Notes: generated by a model not told the origin, from the sequence alone. A stretch of 64,000 nt of DNA from Pseudomonas frederiksbergensis (GCF_900105495.1 NZ_FNTF01000002.1:5014501-5078500), one strand, 5' to 3'; shown: positions 35,033-48,770, counted from the first letter of the stretch. Numbers and translations are program-made.

Positions 35033-35325
35033 TGTCGACTTTGCATGTGTTGTCTCATTCCCCGTTCGGCGACGATCGCCTGACCAGTTGCCTGCGCTTG
35101 ATGGGCGCTGACGATGCGCTGCTGCTGACTGGCGACGCGGTTTATGCGCTGCAACCAGGCACCGCGCCGTTCAAAGCGCTGAACGCCCGCCACCCGAAAC
35201 TGTTCGTGCTGGCCGAAGACGCCCAGGCTCGCGCGCTGGAGATTCCTGACACGGCCAAGGCCATCGATTACCCGGCCTTCGTCGAGCTGTCGATTCACTA
35301 CGACAAGGTCAACAGTTGGCTATGA
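35032..35325 (+). CDS. tusB: Sulfurtransferase complex subunit TusB
   Basis: A 97-residue member of the DsrH/TusB family (MSTLHVLSHSPFGDDRL, LLTGDAVYALQPGT, LFVLAEDAQARAL). It is the third partner of the hexameric TusBCD complex. Start and stop both overlap neighbouring genes (1 base with tusC, ATGA with tusE), showing tight coupling. Confidence 0.92.
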   Translation: MSTLHVLSHSPFGDDRLTSCLRLMGADDALLLTGDAVYALQPGTAPFKALNARHPKLFVLAEDAQARALEIPDTAKAIDYPAFVELSIHYDKVNSWL

Positions 35326-35657
35326 AATCCCTGACGGTCGGCGCACGCGCCATCGAGCTGGACAAGGACGGTTTCCTGGTCGAACTGAGCGACTGGTCCT
35401 GCGAGGTAGCAAGCGCCCTGGCCGCCGCCGAAGACATCGAGTTGAGCCCCGAACACTGGGAAATCCTCGAACTGCTGCGCAGCTTCTACGCCGAATTCCA
35501 GCTGTCGCCGGCCACCCGTCCGCTGATCAAATACACAGCAACGAAGCTGGGCCCGGAAAAGGGCAACAGCCTGCACCTGAACCGACTGTTCAAAGGCACC
35601 CCTGCCAAACTCGCCGCGAAACTGGCGGGCCTGCCCAAACCGACGAATTGCTTATGA
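35322..35657 (+). CDS. tusE: Sulfur carrier protein TusE
   Basis: A 111-residue member of the TusE/DsrC/DsvC family. It receives persulfide sulfur from TusBCD and hands it to MnmA for tRNA thiolation. The C-terminal part carries ARPLIKYTATKLGPEKGNSL and ends in GLPKPTNCL, where the penultimate cysteine (PTNC) is the sulfur carrier. The start is ATG 35322, overlapping the tusB stop. mnmA itself is 21 kb away in this window. Confidence 0.93.
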   Translation: MKSLTVGARAIELDKDGFLVELSDWSCEVASALAAAEDIELSPEHWEILELLRSFYAEFQLSPATRPLIKYTATKLGPEKGNSLHLNRLFKGTPAKLAAKLAGLPKPTNCL

Positions 35658-36655
35658 CCGACTACCCTGCGCTGACCCTCGAAACACCCGCCGAACACCC
35701 GTTCGCCCAGTTTGTGCGCATTCTCGGCAAGGGCAAACGCGGCGCCCGCGACTTGACCCGCGAGGAAGCCCGCGAAGCCATGGGCATGGTGCTCGACCAC
35801 AAGGTCGAAGACACCCAGCTTGGCGCGTTCCTGATGCTGTTGCGGCACAAGGAAGAAAGCGCCGAGGAAATGGCCGGGTTTACCGAAGCCTTGCGTGAAC
35901 GGTTGAATCCGCCGGCACTGGCCGTCGATCTGGACTGGCCGACATATGCCGGCAAGAAACGCCATCTGCCTTGGTACCTGCTGGCCGCCAAGTGTCTGGC
36001 ACAGAATGGCGTGCGGATTTTCATGCATGGCGGCGGCGCGCACACGGCCGGTCGGCTCTACAGCGAGCAACTGCTGGATGAGTTGAAGATCCCGTTGTGC
36101 CGCGACTGGCAGCAGGTCGGCGACGCACTGGATAACGGCAGCCTGGCCTTCATGCCGCTGGTGGATTGGGCACCGCAGCTGCAACGAATGATCGACCTGC
36201 GCAACACCTTGGGCCTGCGCTCGCCGATCCATTCCCTGACGCGGATTCTCAACCCGTTGAGTGCCCGCTGTGGCCTGCAAAGCATTTTCCACCCCGGCTA
36301 CCAGGCGGTGCATCGCGATGCCAGCGGTTTGCTCGGCGACACCGCGATCGTGGTGAAAGGCGACGGCGGCGAAATCGAGATCAACCCGGACGCCGATAGT
36401 CACTTGTACGGCACCACGGGTGGCGAAAGCTGGGACGAGGAATGGCCGCAGTTGTCGGCACAACGCCACGTCAAACCGGCCAGCCTCGATCCCGAGCATT
36501 TGAAAGCCGTGTGGCGTGGCGACGTAGTCGACAGCTATCCGCAAATGGCATTGATCTCGACCATGGCTCTGGCCTTGCGCGGCCTCGGCCAACCCCGTGA
36601 GCAGGCCTTCGAAACCGCCCAGCAGTATTGGGATGCGCGGGACAAATCGATATAA
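35654..36655 (+). CDS. ybiB: YbiB-like glycosyl transferase family protein
   Basis: A 333-residue protein of the anthranilate phosphoribosyltransferase-like YbiB family (FVRILGKGKRGARDLTREEA, FMHGGGAHTAGRLYSEQLL, SIFHPGYQAVHRDASGLLGD, VVKGDGGEIEINPDADS). E. coli YbiB binds nucleic acid and lacks TrpD activity, so an RNA or DNA-related role is likelier than tryptophan synthesis. Its ATG overlaps the tusE stop (ATGA), so it is cotranslated with the tus genes. Confidence 0.85.
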   Translation: MTDYPALTLETPAEHPFAQFVRILGKGKRGARDLTREEAREAMGMVLDHKVEDTQLGAFLMLLRHKEESAEEMAGFTEALRERLNPPALAVDLDWPTYAGKKRHLPWYLLAAKCLAQNGVRIFMHGGGAHTAGRLYSEQLLDELKIPLCRDWQQVGDALDNGSLAFMPLVDWAPQLQRMIDLRNTLGLRSPIHSLTRILNPLSARCGLQSIFHPGYQAVHRDASGLLGDTAIVVKGDGGEIEINPDADSHLYGTTGGESWDEEWPQLSAQRHVKPASLDPEHLKAVWRGDVVDSYPQMALISTMALALRGLGQPREQAFETAQQYWDARDKSI

Positions 36656-36745
36656 CCGATCATAAGCGCCCAACCTTTGCGCTTTTTAATCGAACCTATG
36701 CGAATAGACTCCTCTCCAACGCTTATTGGTTGAGGAGTCTTGGAC

Positions 36746-37747
36746 ATGGGTTTGTTAGTTGAAGGCCGCTGGCACGACCAGTGGTACGAAAGCAGCAAGG
36801 ATGGCGCGTTCCAGCGTGAACAAGCGCAGCGTCGTAACTGGCTGACCACCGATGGCAAACCTGGCCCGACAGGTGTTGGTGGCTTTGCGGCCGAGGCCGG
36901 TCGTTATCACCTCTACGTGTCCCTCGCCTGTCCATGGGCTCACCGCACGCTGATCCTGCGCAAACTCAAAGGCCTCGAAAGCCTTATCGACGTCTCGGTG
37001 GTCAGTTGGTTGATGCTGGAAAACGGCTGGACCTTCGACCAGAACCTCGGATCGACCGGGGACAAGCTCGATCATTTCAATTTCATGCACCAGCGCTACA
37101 CCGCCGATACCGTCGACTACACCGGCCGCGTCACCGTGCCGGTGCTCTGGGACAAACAGCAGAATCGCATCGTCAACAATGAATCGGCGGAGATCATCCG
37201 CATGTTCAATGGCGCCTTCGATGATTTGACGGGTAATGACCTGGATTTCTACCCGGCGCCGCTGCGGGGCGAAATCGATGCGCTGAACGAACGGATTTAT
37301 CCGACGGTGAACAATGGCGTGTATCGCGCAGGATTTGCCACAGCGCAGAAGGCTTATGAAGAAGCGTTCGACGGGTTGTTCGAGGAGCTTGATCGGCTGG
37401 AACAGCTGTTGGGTGCCAATCGCTATTTGGCGGGTGAGTACCTGACCGAAGCGGATATTCGGCTGTTCACCACGTTGATTCGCTTTGACGCGGTGTATTA
37501 CGGGCACTTCAAGTGCAACCTGCGGCGGATTGCCGATTATCCGAATCTGTCGAACTGGCTGCGGGAGATTTATCAGTGGCCGGGGATTGCCGAGACGGTG
37601 AACTTCGAGCACATCAAGAATCACTACTACGGCAGCCACAAGACCATCAATCCGACGGGGATCGTGCCGAAAGGGCCGGCGCAGGATTTCACAGCAACGC
37701 ATGATCGCGAGCGGTTGAGCGGGAAAGGGGTTTGGCGCAGAGCCTGA
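36746..37747 (+). CDS. yqjG: Glutathionyl-hydroquinone reductase (Xi-class GST, YqjG-like)
   Basis: A 333-residue glutathione transferase. SLACPWAHRT contains catalytic Cys62 followed by Pro-Trp (CPW), the mark of Xi-class S-glutathionyl-(chloro)hydroquinone reductases. NNESAEIIRMFNGAFDDLTG and NRYLAGEYLTEADIRLFTTL are the thioredoxin and helical C-terminal domain motifs. It reduces glutathionyl-hydroquinones with glutathione. The start at 36746 has GAGGAGTC upstream. Transcribed alone. Confidence 0.9.
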   Translation: MGLLVEGRWHDQWYESSKDGAFQREQAQRRNWLTTDGKPGPTGVGGFAAEAGRYHLYVSLACPWAHRTLILRKLKGLESLIDVSVVSWLMLENGWTFDQNLGSTGDKLDHFNFMHQRYTADTVDYTGRVTVPVLWDKQQNRIVNNESAEIIRMFNGAFDDLTGNDLDFYPAPLRGEIDALNERIYPTVNNGVYRAGFATAQKAYEEAFDGLFEELDRLEQLLGANRYLAGEYLTEADIRLFTTLIRFDAVYYGHFKCNLRRIADYPNLSNWLREIYQWPGIAETVNFEHIKNHYYGSHKTINPTGIVPKGPAQDFTATHDRERLSGKGVWRRA

Positions 37748-37752
37748 CAGAC

Positions 37753-37863
37753 GATCGTTCCCACGCTCCGCGTGGGAATGCCGCCAGGGACGCTCCGCGT
37801 TCCGCTTCGGATGTGACGCAGAGCGTCACGGGATGCATTCCCACGCAGAGCGTGGGAACGATC
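37753..37863. repeat. Palindromic repeat pair, GATCGTTCCCACGC family
   Basis: The 28-base arms 37753-37780 and 37836-37863 are exact or near-exact reverse complements around a centre with GACGCTCCGCGT and GACGCAGAGCGTCACG. Same family as 34073-34177. It lies between convergent yqjG and cysG. Confidence 0.85.
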
Positions 37864-37876
37864 AGTTACAGGATGT

Positions 37877-39271
37877 TCAGACCTGCGCCTGAGCGCCCTC
37901 GAACCACGCCAGTTTTTCGCGCAACTGCACCACTTCCCCAACGATCACCAGCGTCGGCGCATGCACTTCATGCTCCGCCACCAGACTTGGCAAATCGGCC
38001 AAGGTGCCGGTAAACACCCGCTGATTAACGGTGGTGCCCTGCTGGATCAACGCCGCTGGCGTATCCGCCGCGCGACCATGCTTGATCAACTGTTCGCAAA
38101 TGATCGGCAACCCCACCAACCCCATGTAAAACACCAGGGTTTGCGCCGGCGCGACCAGGTCGGCCCACGGCAAATCGGTGGAACCGTCCTTCAGGTGCCC
38201 GGTGACGAAACGCACAGACTGCGCGTAATCACGGTGCGTCAGCGGAATTCCGGCATACGCCGCGCAACCGCTGGCCGCGGTGATACCCGGCACCACCTGG
38301 AACGGGATGCCATGGGCCGCCAGTTCTTCGATTTCTTCACCGCCGCGACCGAAGATGAACGGATCACCGCCCTTCAGCCTCACCACCCGCTTGCCTTGCT
38401 TGGCCAAATCCACCAATTGCTGATTGATCTGATCCTGAGGTACGGCGTGATCGGCGCGACGCTTGCCGACGTAAACCCGCTCGGCATCGCGACGGCACAA
38501 ATCCAGAATCGCTGGCGCCACCAAGCGGTCATACAGCACCACATCGGCTTGCTGCATCAGACGCAAGGCACGGAAGGTCAGCAGGTCGGGATCACCCGGG
38601 CCGGCGCCCACCAAATAGACTTCGCCCGTGGCATCCGGTGCTTCACCGGCAATTTTCGCCAGCATCAAGCGCTCGGCTTCGGCGCCCTGCCCGGCCAGTT
38701 GCCGGTCGGCAATCGGGCCCTGGAACACATCTTCCCAGAACGCCCGACGCTGCTGCACATCCGGGAACAGGTGTTTGACCTGGCTGCGAAAACGCGCGGC
38801 CAGGCCGGCCAGTTGACCGTAGGTGGAAGGAATCCAGGTTTCCAGTTTGGCGCGGATCAACCGCGCCAGCACCGGCGCATCGCCGCCGCTGGAGACCGCT
38901 ACGATCAAAGGAGACCGGTCGACGATCGCCGGGAAGATCACGCTGCACAAGGCTGGCGCGTCCACCACGTTGACCGGCACGCAACGCCGATGGGCATCGG
39001 CGGAGACTTGCGCGTTCAGCGGTTCGTCGTCGGTGGCGGCGATGATCAGCCCGCAACCGTCCAGGTCCGATTCAACGTAGCCTCGCACCAGACATTCGCC
39101 ACCGCTACCGGCAACCAGTTCGCGCAGTTGCGGTTCGATTTCAGGTGCGACCACCCGCAGCAGCGCACCGGCTTCGGCCAGCAGACGGGACTTGCGCAAG
39201 GCAATCTCCCCCCCGCCGACGACCAAGACACGACTGCCGCGAAGGTTATGGAACAGCGGCAGATAGTCCAT
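37877..39271 (-). CDS. cysG: Siroheme synthase CysG (trifunctional)
   Basis: A 464-residue enzyme with two modules. The N-terminal CysG-A (SGGRR-type) portion is the precorrin-2 dehydrogenase/ferrochelatase ([36 protein letters not shown]). From about 217 follows the uroporphyrinogen-III methyltransferase ([40 protein letters not shown]). It makes siroheme for sulfite and nitrite reductases. Its ATG directly follows the serS stop, so the two are coupled. Confidence 0.95.
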   Translation of the reverse strand: MDYLPLFHNLRGSRVLVVGGGEIALRKSRLLAEAGALLRVVAPEIEPQLRELVAGSGGECLVRGYVESDLDGCGLIIAATDDEPLNAQVSADAHRRCVPVNVVDAPALCSVIFPAIVDRSPLIVAVSSGGDAPVLARLIRAKLETWIPSTYGQLAGLAARFRSQVKHLFPDVQQRRAFWEDVFQGPIADRQLAGQGAEAERLMLAKIAGEAPDATGEVYLVGAGPGDPDLLTFRALRLMQQADVVLYDRLVAPAILDLCRRDAERVYVGKRRADHAVPQDQINQQLVDLAKQGKRVVRLKGGDPFIFGRGGEEIEELAAHGIPFQVVPGITAASGCAAYAGIPLTHRDYAQSVRFVTGHLKDGSTDLPWADLVAPAQTLVFYMGLVGLPIICEQLIKHGRAADTPAALIQQGTTVNQRVFTGTLADLPSLVAEHEVHAPTLVIVGEVVQLREKLAWFEGAQAQV

Positions 39272-40564
<1,293 letters not shown>

Positions 40565-40567
40565 TTA

Positions 40568-40942
40568 TCAAAGTTTGGTCAAGGACAGGCCAGCCCAGGT
40601 AGCGAGCAGCCCACCGAATACGCTGATGGCAGCATAGACAATAGCGAGCGGCATTTGCCCGGTTTCCAGCAGGCGCACCGTGTCCAGTGAAAAAGATGAA
40701 AAAGTCGTCAGCCCCCCGAGGAAGCCGACCATCAACCCGGCGCGCACCTCAATCGGCACCTCCGGGCGTATTAAAAACAGACCGTATAGAACGCCGATCA
40801 GCAAACAGCCGACGATATTAACGGCCAGCGTCGCGGTATAGAAGTGCCGCGGCCAATTAGCGTTGATCCAGTTACCCGTGGCAAAGCGCAAAAGCGTTCC
40901 GGCGATACCGCCCACAGAAACAGCAACGATCAAAGGGATCAC
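40568..40942 (-). CDS. crcB: Fluoride ion exporter CrcB
   Basis: A 124-residue membrane protein with four helices. [34 protein letters not shown] and [19 protein letters not shown] are the fluoride channel (Fluc) signatures, with the TTFSSFS motif lining the pore. It removes cytoplasmic fluoride as a dual-topology dimer. The start is a GTG at 40942, overlapping the rarA stop by one base. No fluoride riboswitch was recognised upstream; it is read through from rarA. Confidence 0.94.
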   Translation of the reverse strand: MIPLIVAVSVGGIAGTLLRFATGNWINANWPRHFYTATLAVNIVGCLLIGVLYGLFLIRPEVPIEVRAGLMVGFLGGLTTFSSFSLDTVRLLETGQMPLAIVYAAISVFGGLLATWAGLSLTKL

Positions 40943-42264
40943 TATTTTCTCCGCTGCCGGGGGCTGAGACGGTCAAGTTGCGCAAGGTGATTGAGCTTCT
41001 CGCCGATCTTCAGCTCCAGGCCACGCGGCACTGGCTGATAGAACGGTTGCGGCTCGAGCTCTTCCGGGAAATAGTCTTCGCCAGCGGCGTAAGCGTCCGG
41101 CTCATCGTGGGCGTAACGGTATTCGTCGCCATAACCCAGTTGTTTCATCAGCTTGGTCGGTGCGTTGCGCAGGTGCAGCGGTACTTCCAGCGAACCGTGT
41201 TCGGTGGCGCTGCGCATTGCGGCTTTGAAGCCCATGTACACCGCGTTGCTTTTCGGCGCACAGGCCAGATAAGTAATGGCCTGGGCCACCGCCAACTCGC
41301 CTTCGGGACTGCCGAGGCGCTCCTGCACTTCCCACGCCGCCAGACACAGGCTCAGGGCGCGGGGATCGGCGTTGCCGATGTCTTCGCTGGCCATGCGCAC
41401 CACGCGCCGGGCCAGGTACAGCGGATCGCAACCGCCGTCGATCATTCGGGCGAACCAGTACAGTGCACCGTCTGGATTGGAGCCGCGCACTGATTTGTGC
41501 AGCGCGGAAATCTGGTCGTAAAACGCTTCACCGCCCTTGTCGAAACGTCGACGGGTATCACCGAGCAGGCTTTGCAGCAGGTCGACACCGATCTCGCTGT
41601 TGTCTTCAGCCAGGTCCGAGGCGTTTTCCAGCAGGTTGAGCAGACGCCGGCCATCGCCATCGGCGGCCGACAGCAGCATCTGGAAGCCTTCATCGCTGAG
41701 GGTCAGTTGCCGCTTGCCCAGGCCACGCTCTTCCGTCAGCGCGCGATGCACCAGCTTGCGCAGGGCCGCTTCGTCGAGACTTTTGAGCACGTAGACGCGC
41801 GCCCGGGAGAGCAACGCGTTGTTGAGTTCGAATGAGGGGTTTTCCGTGGTGGCGCCGATAAAAATCAGCGTGCCGTCTTCAACGTACGGCAGGAAAGCGT
41901 CCTGCTGGGACTTGTTGAAGCGGTGCACTTCATCGACGAACAGGATGGTTCGCTTGCCGTACTGCCCAGCCTGCTGCTTGGCGACTTCCACCGCCTGACG
42001 GATTTCCTTCACGCCGGCCAGTACCGCCGAAACCGTTTCAAAGTGCGCATCCGAGACTTCCGCCAGCAGACGCGCCAGGGTGGTCTTGCCCACACCCGGC
42101 GGGCCCCAGAAAATCATCGAGTGCAAGGCACCCTGCTCCAGCGCCTCGCGCAAAGGCTTGCCGCGAGCGAGCAGGTGTTCCTGACCGACGTACTCGTCCA
42201 GATTGGCCGCACGCAGGCGTGCTGCCAAAGGTTGAGCTATCGGGGCACTGCGAAACAGGTCCAT
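40942..42264 (-). CDS. rarA: Replication-associated recombination protein RarA (MgsA)
   Basis: A 440-residue AAA+ ATPase that acts at stalled replication forks. Walker A is [17 protein letters not shown], Walker [21 protein letters not shown], and the sensor regions include [17 protein letters not shown]. The C-terminal tetramerisation part ends [17 protein letters not shown]. The ATG at 42264 is preferred; the codon before it is GTG. First gene of a minus-strand run rarA-crcB-serS-cysG. Confidence 0.95.
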   Translation of the reverse strand: MDLFRSAPIAQPLAARLRAANLDEYVGQEHLLARGKPLREALEQGALHSMIFWGPPGVGKTTLARLLAEVSDAHFETVSAVLAGVKEIRQAVEVAKQQAGQYGKRTILFVDEVHRFNKSQQDAFLPYVEDGTLIFIGATTENPSFELNNALLSRARVYVLKSLDEAALRKLVHRALTEERGLGKRQLTLSDEGFQMLLSAADGDGRRLLNLLENASDLAEDNSEIGVDLLQSLLGDTRRRFDKGGEAFYDQISALHKSVRGSNPDGALYWFARMIDGGCDPLYLARRVVRMASEDIGNADPRALSLCLAAWEVQERLGSPEGELAVAQAITYLACAPKSNAVYMGFKAAMRSATEHGSLEVPLHLRNAPTKLMKQLGYGDEYRYAHDEPDAYAAGEDYFPEELEPQPFYQPVPRGLELKIGEKLNHLAQLDRLSPRQRRK

Positions 42265-42318
42265 CACTACTTATGAAACCTCACTAACTATCAGCCAATC
42301 ACTTGAACGCCGCCGGCC

Positions 42319-42412
42319 CCTGTGGGAGCGAGCCTGCTCGCGATGGCGGCATTACATTCAACATCAAAGTTGACTGACCCGACGCTATCGCGAGCAGGCT
42401 CGCTCCCACAGG
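42319..42412. repeat. Palindromic repeat pair, CCTGTGGGAGC family
   Basis: The 26-base arms 42319-42344 and 42387-42412 are exact reverse complements. The 42-base centre has ATTCAACATC and GTTGACTGACCC, shared with the centre of 56090-56183 and, in reverse, with 32099-32190, so whole elements of about 93 bases are mobile units. It lies between rarA and lolA. Confidence 0.9.
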
Positions 42413-42421
42413 TTTTGCGTC

Positions 42422-43045
42422 TTACTCTTGAATCACGTCCGCCCCTTTAGGGATGTCGAACTTGAATTTGGACGCCGGGATCGGCTCGTTGGCTTTCACC
42501 CCGGTGAACAGGATGTTGGTGCGCTGACCGACGCTGTCGATCATCTGCATGTCATTGACCAGGCCATTGCGGAACGACAGGCGCAGGCTGTCGAACAGGG
42601 TGTCCTTGGTTTTCGGCTTCAAGGTGAAGTCGATCACGCCACCGGCTTCCTTGGCGCTGATGTCGAAGCTCTGGCTGATCTTGGACACGTCACCGGACAG
42701 CAGCAACGCCGGGGTCTGGGTCAGGCGCTGATCGAGGTTCTTGATGGTGGCCTGTTCCAGGTCCGGATCCCACAACGTCACCTTCTTGCCGTCGGAGACC
42801 ATGGTCTGTTCGGCCGGCGCGTTGGTGTGCCAGTAAAACAAGCCCGGACGCTGCAAGGACATTTCACCCGCGGTTTCCTGCAATTGGGTACCGCTGCCGT
42901 CGAGGGTCAGCTGGGAGAAACGCGCGGTCAGGGTCTGGGATTTTTCCAGCAATTGGGTCAGACGCGCCACGTCCTTGTCATCGGCGTGGGCCGAGAGCGT
43001 GGTCAAAGCCAAAACCGGCAGCAACAGCATGCGGATAAGACGCAT
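42422..43045 (-). CDS. lolA: Outer-membrane lipoprotein carrier LolA
   Basis: A 207-residue periplasmic chaperone that carries lipoproteins from LolCDE to LolB. The signal peptide ([21 protein letters not shown]) leads to the mature start [51 protein letters not shown] and [15 protein letters not shown] follow the LolA beta-barrel pattern. The start at 43045 gives the signal peptide. Downstream of ftsK on the same strand. Confidence 0.94.
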   Translation of the reverse strand: MRLIRMLLLPVLALTTLSAHADDKDVARLTQLLEKSQTLTARFSQLTLDGSGTQLQETAGEMSLQRPGLFYWHTNAPAEQTMVSDGKKVTLWDPDLEQATIKNLDQRLTQTPALLLSGDVSKISQSFDISAKEAGGVIDFTLKPKTKDTLFDSLRLSFRNGLVNDMQMIDSVGQRTNILFTGVKANEPIPASKFKFDIPKGADVIQE

Positions 43046-43110
43046 GGGAGTCCTCATAACATTCGTGGGGGTGCGATGGCGCGTCATTACGCCACCGCGT
43101 TTCAATCAAT

Positions 43111-45513
43111 TCAGTCGCGTACCGGGCCCGGGGCCAGGACTTCACGCGAACCGTTGGTATTCATGGACGTCACGACCCCAGCCATTTCCATGGCTTCGAT
43201 CATGCGCGCGGCGCGGTTGTAGCCGATTTTCAGCTTGCGCTGAACCGCAGAGATGGACGCACGACGGCTTTCCAGAACGAACTGCACCGCTTCGTCGTAG
43301 AGCGCGTCGGATTCACTGTCGTCGTCGCCACCGCTGCTGCCTTCAAAGCCACTACCCGGCTCTTCGACACCGGCGAGAATCTCGTCGTTGTATTCCGGCG
43401 CACCGCGCAGTTTCCAGGCTTCGACCACCCGGTGAACCTCGTCATCGGAGACGAAAGCGCCGTGAACACGAATCGGCAGACTGGTGCCCGGTGGCATGTA
43501 GAGCATGTCACCGTGACCCAACAGTTGCTCGGCGCCGCCCTGGTCGATGATGGTGCGCGAATCGATCTTGCTCGACACCTGGAACGCCATACGGGTCGGA
43601 ATGTTGGCCTTGATCAGACCGGTGATCACGTCAACCGACGGACGCTGGGTCGCGAGGATCAAGTGGATACCGGCGGCACGGGCCTTCTGGGCGATACGGG
43701 CGATCAGTTCTTCAACCTTCTTGCCGACGATCATCATCATGTCGGCGAATTCGTCCACCACCACGACGATGGTCGGCAGCTTGGTCAGCAGTGGCGCTTC
43801 GTCGTGAATGCTTTCGCGCTTGTACAACGGATCGGTCAACGGCTCACCGGCGTCCTGGGCTTCCTTGACCTTGGCATTGAAGCCCGACAGGTTGCGCACG
43901 CCCATCTTCGCCATCAGTTTGTAGCGGCGTTCCATCTCCGCCACGCTCCAGCGCAGGGCGTTGGCAGCGTCCTTCATGTCGGTCACGACCGGGCACAACA
44001 GGTGCGGGATGCCTTCGTAGATCGACAGCTCAAGCATTTTTGGGTCGATCATGATCAGCTTGGCGTCTTCCGGACCGGACTTGAACAGGATCGACAGGAT
44101 CATCGCGTTCACGCCCACCGATTTACCGGAACCGGTGGTACCGGCTACCAGCAAGTGAGGCATTTTCGCCAGGTCGGTGATGACCGGTTTGCCACCGATG
44201 TCGTGACCCAGGGCCAAAGTGACCGGCGACTTGAAGTTGTCGTACTCGGGGGTCGACAGCACTTCGGAGAAACGCACGATCTGGCGGTCTTCGTTAGGAA
44301 TCTCGATACCGACGGTGGTCTTGCCCGGAATCACTTCCACCACACGCACGCTGGTCACGGCCAGAGAACGCGCGAGGTCTTTTGCCAGGTTGGAGATGCG
44401 GCTGACCTTGACGCCGGCCGCCGGCTGGATTTCGTAACGGGTAATCACCGGGCCGGGGTGAATCGAATCCACCGACACTTCGACGCCGAATTCCTTGAGC
44501 TTGATTTCCAGCAAGTGGCCAACCGCAGCCAGGGATTCAGGCGAATAATTGAGTTGTTTCTTTTCTGCCGGGTCGAGAATCGAGATCGGCGGCAAGGTGC
44601 CTTCGACGGCACTGTCGACGAACAAATGCGCCTGTTTCTCTTTTTCCACGCGTTTGCTCGGCGCCGCTGGCTTGGGCGGCGCAGGGGCAATCACCGGCGG
44701 CACCTGCTTCTCACGGTCGGACATGTGTTTGCTCAGGGCCTGCTCACGTTCGATCAGGCGCTCCTTGACCTTGGCTTGCTCGCGTTTGTCCGTGACGGTC
44801 GGCGCGACCACGTCATGCACGCGCTCATCGACTTCACGCAGCTGTGCAACCAATTGTTTGCGCTCGACACGGGCCGCCCACCAGCGGTTGGCCGCGCCCT
44901 GAAACAGTTCGAACAGGTCGAGGGTAATCTTGCCGGTGAGGTCCATCACTTTGAACCACGACAGGTCGGTGAACACCGTCAGGCCAAACAGGAACAATGC
45001 GATGAACAACAGCGTACTGCCCTGGATGTTCAGGGCGTTCCTGGCCAGATCACCGAGGCTTTCGCCCAAAGCACCGCCAGCGCCGGCCGGCAGACCGGTC
45101 GCGGCGTGAAAATGGATATGGGCCAGGGCCGCACCCGAGAGCACCAGAAACACCAGGCCGATCAGGCGCCAGGAAAACAGCCAGCCGCTCCACTCCCACT
45201 GCTCGTGGCGTTGACGGAAGATTTGATAGGCCTTGATCGCCAGCAACAGCGGGAAGATGTAGGCGAAATAACCCAACACCATGAACAGGATGTCGGCGCT
45301 GTAGGAGCCGACCGGCCCGCCGAAGTTCTGCACATCGTCGATCTTGCTGTTATGGCTCCAGCCCGGATCGTCCTTGCCGTAGGTCAACAAGGCCATCATC
45401 AGGAACAGGCACAAGCCGCCGATGGCGATCAATGCACCTTCCTTGAGCCGGTAGTGCAATTGCTGGCGCCAGAGCGGAACGACTGTTTTTGGTGCTGCGG
45501 TGGATTTCTTCAA
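43111..45513 (-). CDS. ftsK: DNA translocase FtsK
   Basis: An 800-residue motor that clears the division septum of DNA and activates XerCD at dif. Four N-terminal membrane helices ([75 protein letters not shown]) precede a linker and the RecA-like motor with Walker [21 protein letters not shown]. The gamma DNA-reading winged helix is at the C-terminus ([20 protein letters not shown]). The start is a TTG at 45513 (KKSTAAPKT), which is the family N-terminus. Confidence 0.96.
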   Translation of the reverse strand: MKKSTAAPKTVVPLWRQQLHYRLKEGALIAIGGLCLFLMMALLTYGKDDPGWSHNSKIDDVQNFGGPVGSYSADILFMVLGYFAYIFPLLLAIKAYQIFRQRHEQWEWSGWLFSWRLIGLVFLVLSGAALAHIHFHAATGLPAGAGGALGESLGDLARNALNIQGSTLLFIALFLFGLTVFTDLSWFKVMDLTGKITLDLFELFQGAANRWWAARVERKQLVAQLREVDERVHDVVAPTVTDKREQAKVKERLIEREQALSKHMSDREKQVPPVIAPAPPKPAAPSKRVEKEKQAHLFVDSAVEGTLPPISILDPAEKKQLNYSPESLAAVGHLLEIKLKEFGVEVSVDSIHPGPVITRYEIQPAAGVKVSRISNLAKDLARSLAVTSVRVVEVIPGKTTVGIEIPNEDRQIVRFSEVLSTPEYDNFKSPVTLALGHDIGGKPVITDLAKMPHLLVAGTTGSGKSVGVNAMILSILFKSGPEDAKLIMIDPKMLELSIYEGIPHLLCPVVTDMKDAANALRWSVAEMERRYKLMAKMGVRNLSGFNAKVKEAQDAGEPLTDPLYKRESIHDEAPLLTKLPTIVVVVDEFADMMMIVGKKVEELIARIAQKARAAGIHLILATQRPSVDVITGLIKANIPTRMAFQVSSKIDSRTIIDQGGAEQLLGHGDMLYMPPGTSLPIRVHGAFVSDDEVHRVVEAWKLRGAPEYNDEILAGVEEPGSGFEGSSGGDDDSESDALYDEAVQFVLESRRASISAVQRKLKIGYNRAARMIEAMEMAGVVTSMNTNGSREVLAPGPVRD

Positions 45514-46780
<1,267 letters not shown>

Positions 46781-46844
46781 CGGCACACTTGACGGTGGGC
46801 CCACCCGCCCACCACTGCCCTCCCCTTCTGCAAGCCCGGATGCC

Positions 46845-47525
46845 ATGCTGACTTGGTTACAACGCAACACCCTGACCTTCCCGCCCCTGGAAAAAGCCAT
46901 GCGCGATCCCAACGGGCTATTGGCTGCGGGCGGGGATCTGTCCGCCGATCGTCTGATTCAGGCCTATCGCCACGGCTGTTTTCCGTGGTTCTCGGAAGGC
47001 CAGCCGATTCTCTGGTGGTCGCCGGATCCGCGCACCGTACTGTTTCCCGACGAACTGCATGTCTCGCGCAGCCTGAATAAATTGTTGCGCCAGCAACGCT
47101 ATCAAGTGACCTTTGATCAGGATTTTGCCGCAGTGATCCGCGCTTGCGCCGCGCCTCGGGATTACGCCGATGGAACATGGATCACAGAAGCCATGCAGAA
47201 CGCCTACCTCGAGCTGCACAGGCGCGGCTACGCCCATTCGGTGGAAGTCTGGGACCAGGACGAACTGGTCGGCGGGCTCTACGGCCTGGCGATGGGTCAG
47301 CTGTTTTTCGGCGAGTCCATGTTCAGCCGTGCCGACAACGCCTCGAAATATGGCTTTGCCACGCTGGTCCGACATCTGAAAGACTCAGGCTTTGTACTGA
47401 TCGACTGTCAGATGCCGACCGACCATCTGCACAGCCTCGGCGCCCGAGCGATTCCCCGCCGCGAGTTTGCCGACTACCTTGCGCGGCACCTGGACCAACC
47501 CAGCCGCGCAACCTGGGTTTGCTGA
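46845..47525 (+). CDS. aat: Leucyl/phenylalanyl-tRNA-protein transferase
   Basis: A 226-residue enzyme that adds Leu or Phe to the N-terminus of proteins beginning with Arg or Lys, marking them for Clp[42 protein letters not shown] and [20 protein letters not shown] are the diagnostic motifs. It follows trxB by 64 bases and forms a short string with bpt. ClpS and ClpA, the readers of its mark, lie 3 kb downstream. Confidence 0.96.
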   Translation: MLTWLQRNTLTFPPLEKAMRDPNGLLAAGGDLSADRLIQAYRHGCFPWFSEGQPILWWSPDPRTVLFPDELHVSRSLNKLLRQQRYQVTFDQDFAAVIRACAAPRDYADGTWITEAMQNAYLELHRRGYAHSVEVWDQDELVGGLYGLAMGQLFFGESMFSRADNASKYGFATLVRHLKDSGFVLIDCQMPTDHLHSLGARAIPRREFADYLARHLDQPSRATWVC

Positions 47526-47582
47526 GCGACTTTTGCGCGTGTGGCTTACACTTAATTCAAAACCTTATTCCGAGGGTTGATC

Positions 47583-48290
47583 ATGACCGAGTTGGCGCGT
47601 TTGAAGTTCTATGCCACTCAGCCCCACTCTTGCAGTTATCTGCCCGAGGAGCAGGCCACGACTCTGTTCCTCGACCCTAGTCAGCCCATGGATGTGCATG
47701 TCTATGCAGACCTGTCTGAAATGGGTTTCCGTCGTAGCGGCGATCATCTTTACCGGCCTCATTGCCAGAATTGCAATGCATGCGTACCGGCGCGCATCCC
47801 TGTGGCGCAGTTTTCGCCCAACCGCCAGCAAAAACGCATCTTCAAACGCAACGTCGACCTGCAGGTGCGCCCTGCCAGGCCGCAGTTCAGCGAAGAGTAT
47901 TTCGACCTGTATCAGCGGTATATCGAGCAGCGTCACGCCGATGGCGATATGTACCCGCCGAGTCGCGATCAGTTTGCAACGTTCCTGGTACGAGACCTGC
48001 CGTTTTCGCGATTCTACGAATTCCGCCTCGAAGGACGACTGGTAGCGGTGGCCGTCACCGACTTGCTTCCGAATGGTCTCTCGGCGGTCTACACCTTCTA
48101 CGAGCCCGCCGAAGAACGCCGCAGCCTGGGGCGTTATGCGATTCTCTGGCAAATCGCCGAGGCCCGACGACTGGGGCTGGAAGCGGTCTACCTGGGTTAT
48201 TGGATCAAAAACTGCAAAAAGATGAGCTACAAGACTCAATATCGCCCTATCGAACTGCTGATTAATCAGCGCTGGGTCATCCTGAACTAG
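47583..48290 (+). CDS. bpt: Aspartate/glutamate leucyltransferase (Bpt, ATE-like)
   Basis: A 235-residue arginyltransferase-related enzyme; the bacterial Bpt adds Leu to N-terminal Asp and Glu. [20 protein letters not shown] (with the Cys of the N-terminal domain) and [18 protein letters not shown] contain the conserved cysteines, and [21 protein letters not shown] sequence near the end ([19 protein letters not shown]) is the C-terminal mark. The start at 47583 (ATG) is favoured over an upstream TTG. Adjacent to aat. Confidence 0.93.
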   Translation: MTELARLKFYATQPHSCSYLPEEQATTLFLDPSQPMDVHVYADLSEMGFRRSGDHLYRPHCQNCNACVPARIPVAQFSPNRQQKRIFKRNVDLQVRPARPQFSEEYFDLYQRYIEQRHADGDMYPPSRDQFATFLVRDLPFSRFYEFRLEGRLVAVAVTDLLPNGLSAVYTFYEPAEERRSLGRYAILWQIAEARRLGLEAVYLGYWIKNCKKMSYKTQYRPIELLINQRWVILN

Positions 48291-48401
48291 AGCAAGCCGT
48301 AAACCCCTTGGCGTAAACCCCATTTTTCGGGCACAATGCACGCCGCTTTTGCCTGGCGCAGTTGCACCGGGCCATTCATTGGACACCGAGGGCTTTACTG
48401 C

Positions 48402-48620
48402 ATGTCGAAAGAAGACAGCTTCGAAATGGAAGGCACTGTCGTCGACACCCTGCCCAACACCATGTTTCGTGTGGAGTTGGAAAATGGGCACGTCGTAACC
48501 GCGCATATCTCCGGCAAGATGCGCAAGAATTACATTCGTATTCTTACCGGCGACAAAGTGCGCGTCGAGCTGACGCCCTATGACTTGAGCAAAGGGCGCA
48601 TCACTTACCGCGCTCGCTAA
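48402..48620 (+). CDS. infA: Translation initiation factor IF-1
   Basis: A 72-residue OB-fold protein that occupies the A site in initiation. [40 protein letters not shown] and [20 protein letters not shown] match IF-1 exactly in length. A strong terminator follows. The gene is a small monocistronic unit between bpt and clpA. Confidence 0.97.
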
Positions 48621-48632
48621 TCAAGTCAATAC

Positions 48633-48662
48633 AAAACGCCCGGTTTATGCCGGGCGTTTTTG
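48633..48662 (+). terminator. Rho-independent terminator of infA
   Basis: The arms ACGCCCGG and CCGGGCGT close the loop TTTATG and are followed by TTTTTGT. The hairpin lies 12 bases after the infA stop. Confidence 0.92.
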
Positions 48663-48724
48663 TGTGCCTGCGATTTAACGCCCCACACATAGTCAATGTG
48701 GGAGTGGCGCAGTATCAGCAGACA

Positions 48725-48754
48725 GCAAAAAGGCGCCTTTTCGGCGCCTTTTGC
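48725..48754 (-). terminator. Rho-independent terminator of clpA
   Basis: The arms AAAAGGCGCC and GGCGCCTTTT enclose TTTTC, just past the stop of the minus-strand clpA. It has T-runs on both sides and may work in both directions. Confidence 0.9.
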
Positions 48755-48770
48755 TTTGTTGCGGTTAACG

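Noticed and set aside
46794..46805. GGTGGGCCCACC palindrome after trxB
   Set aside because: It lacks a T-run and a loop, so it is not a credible terminator, and no operator role is suggested.
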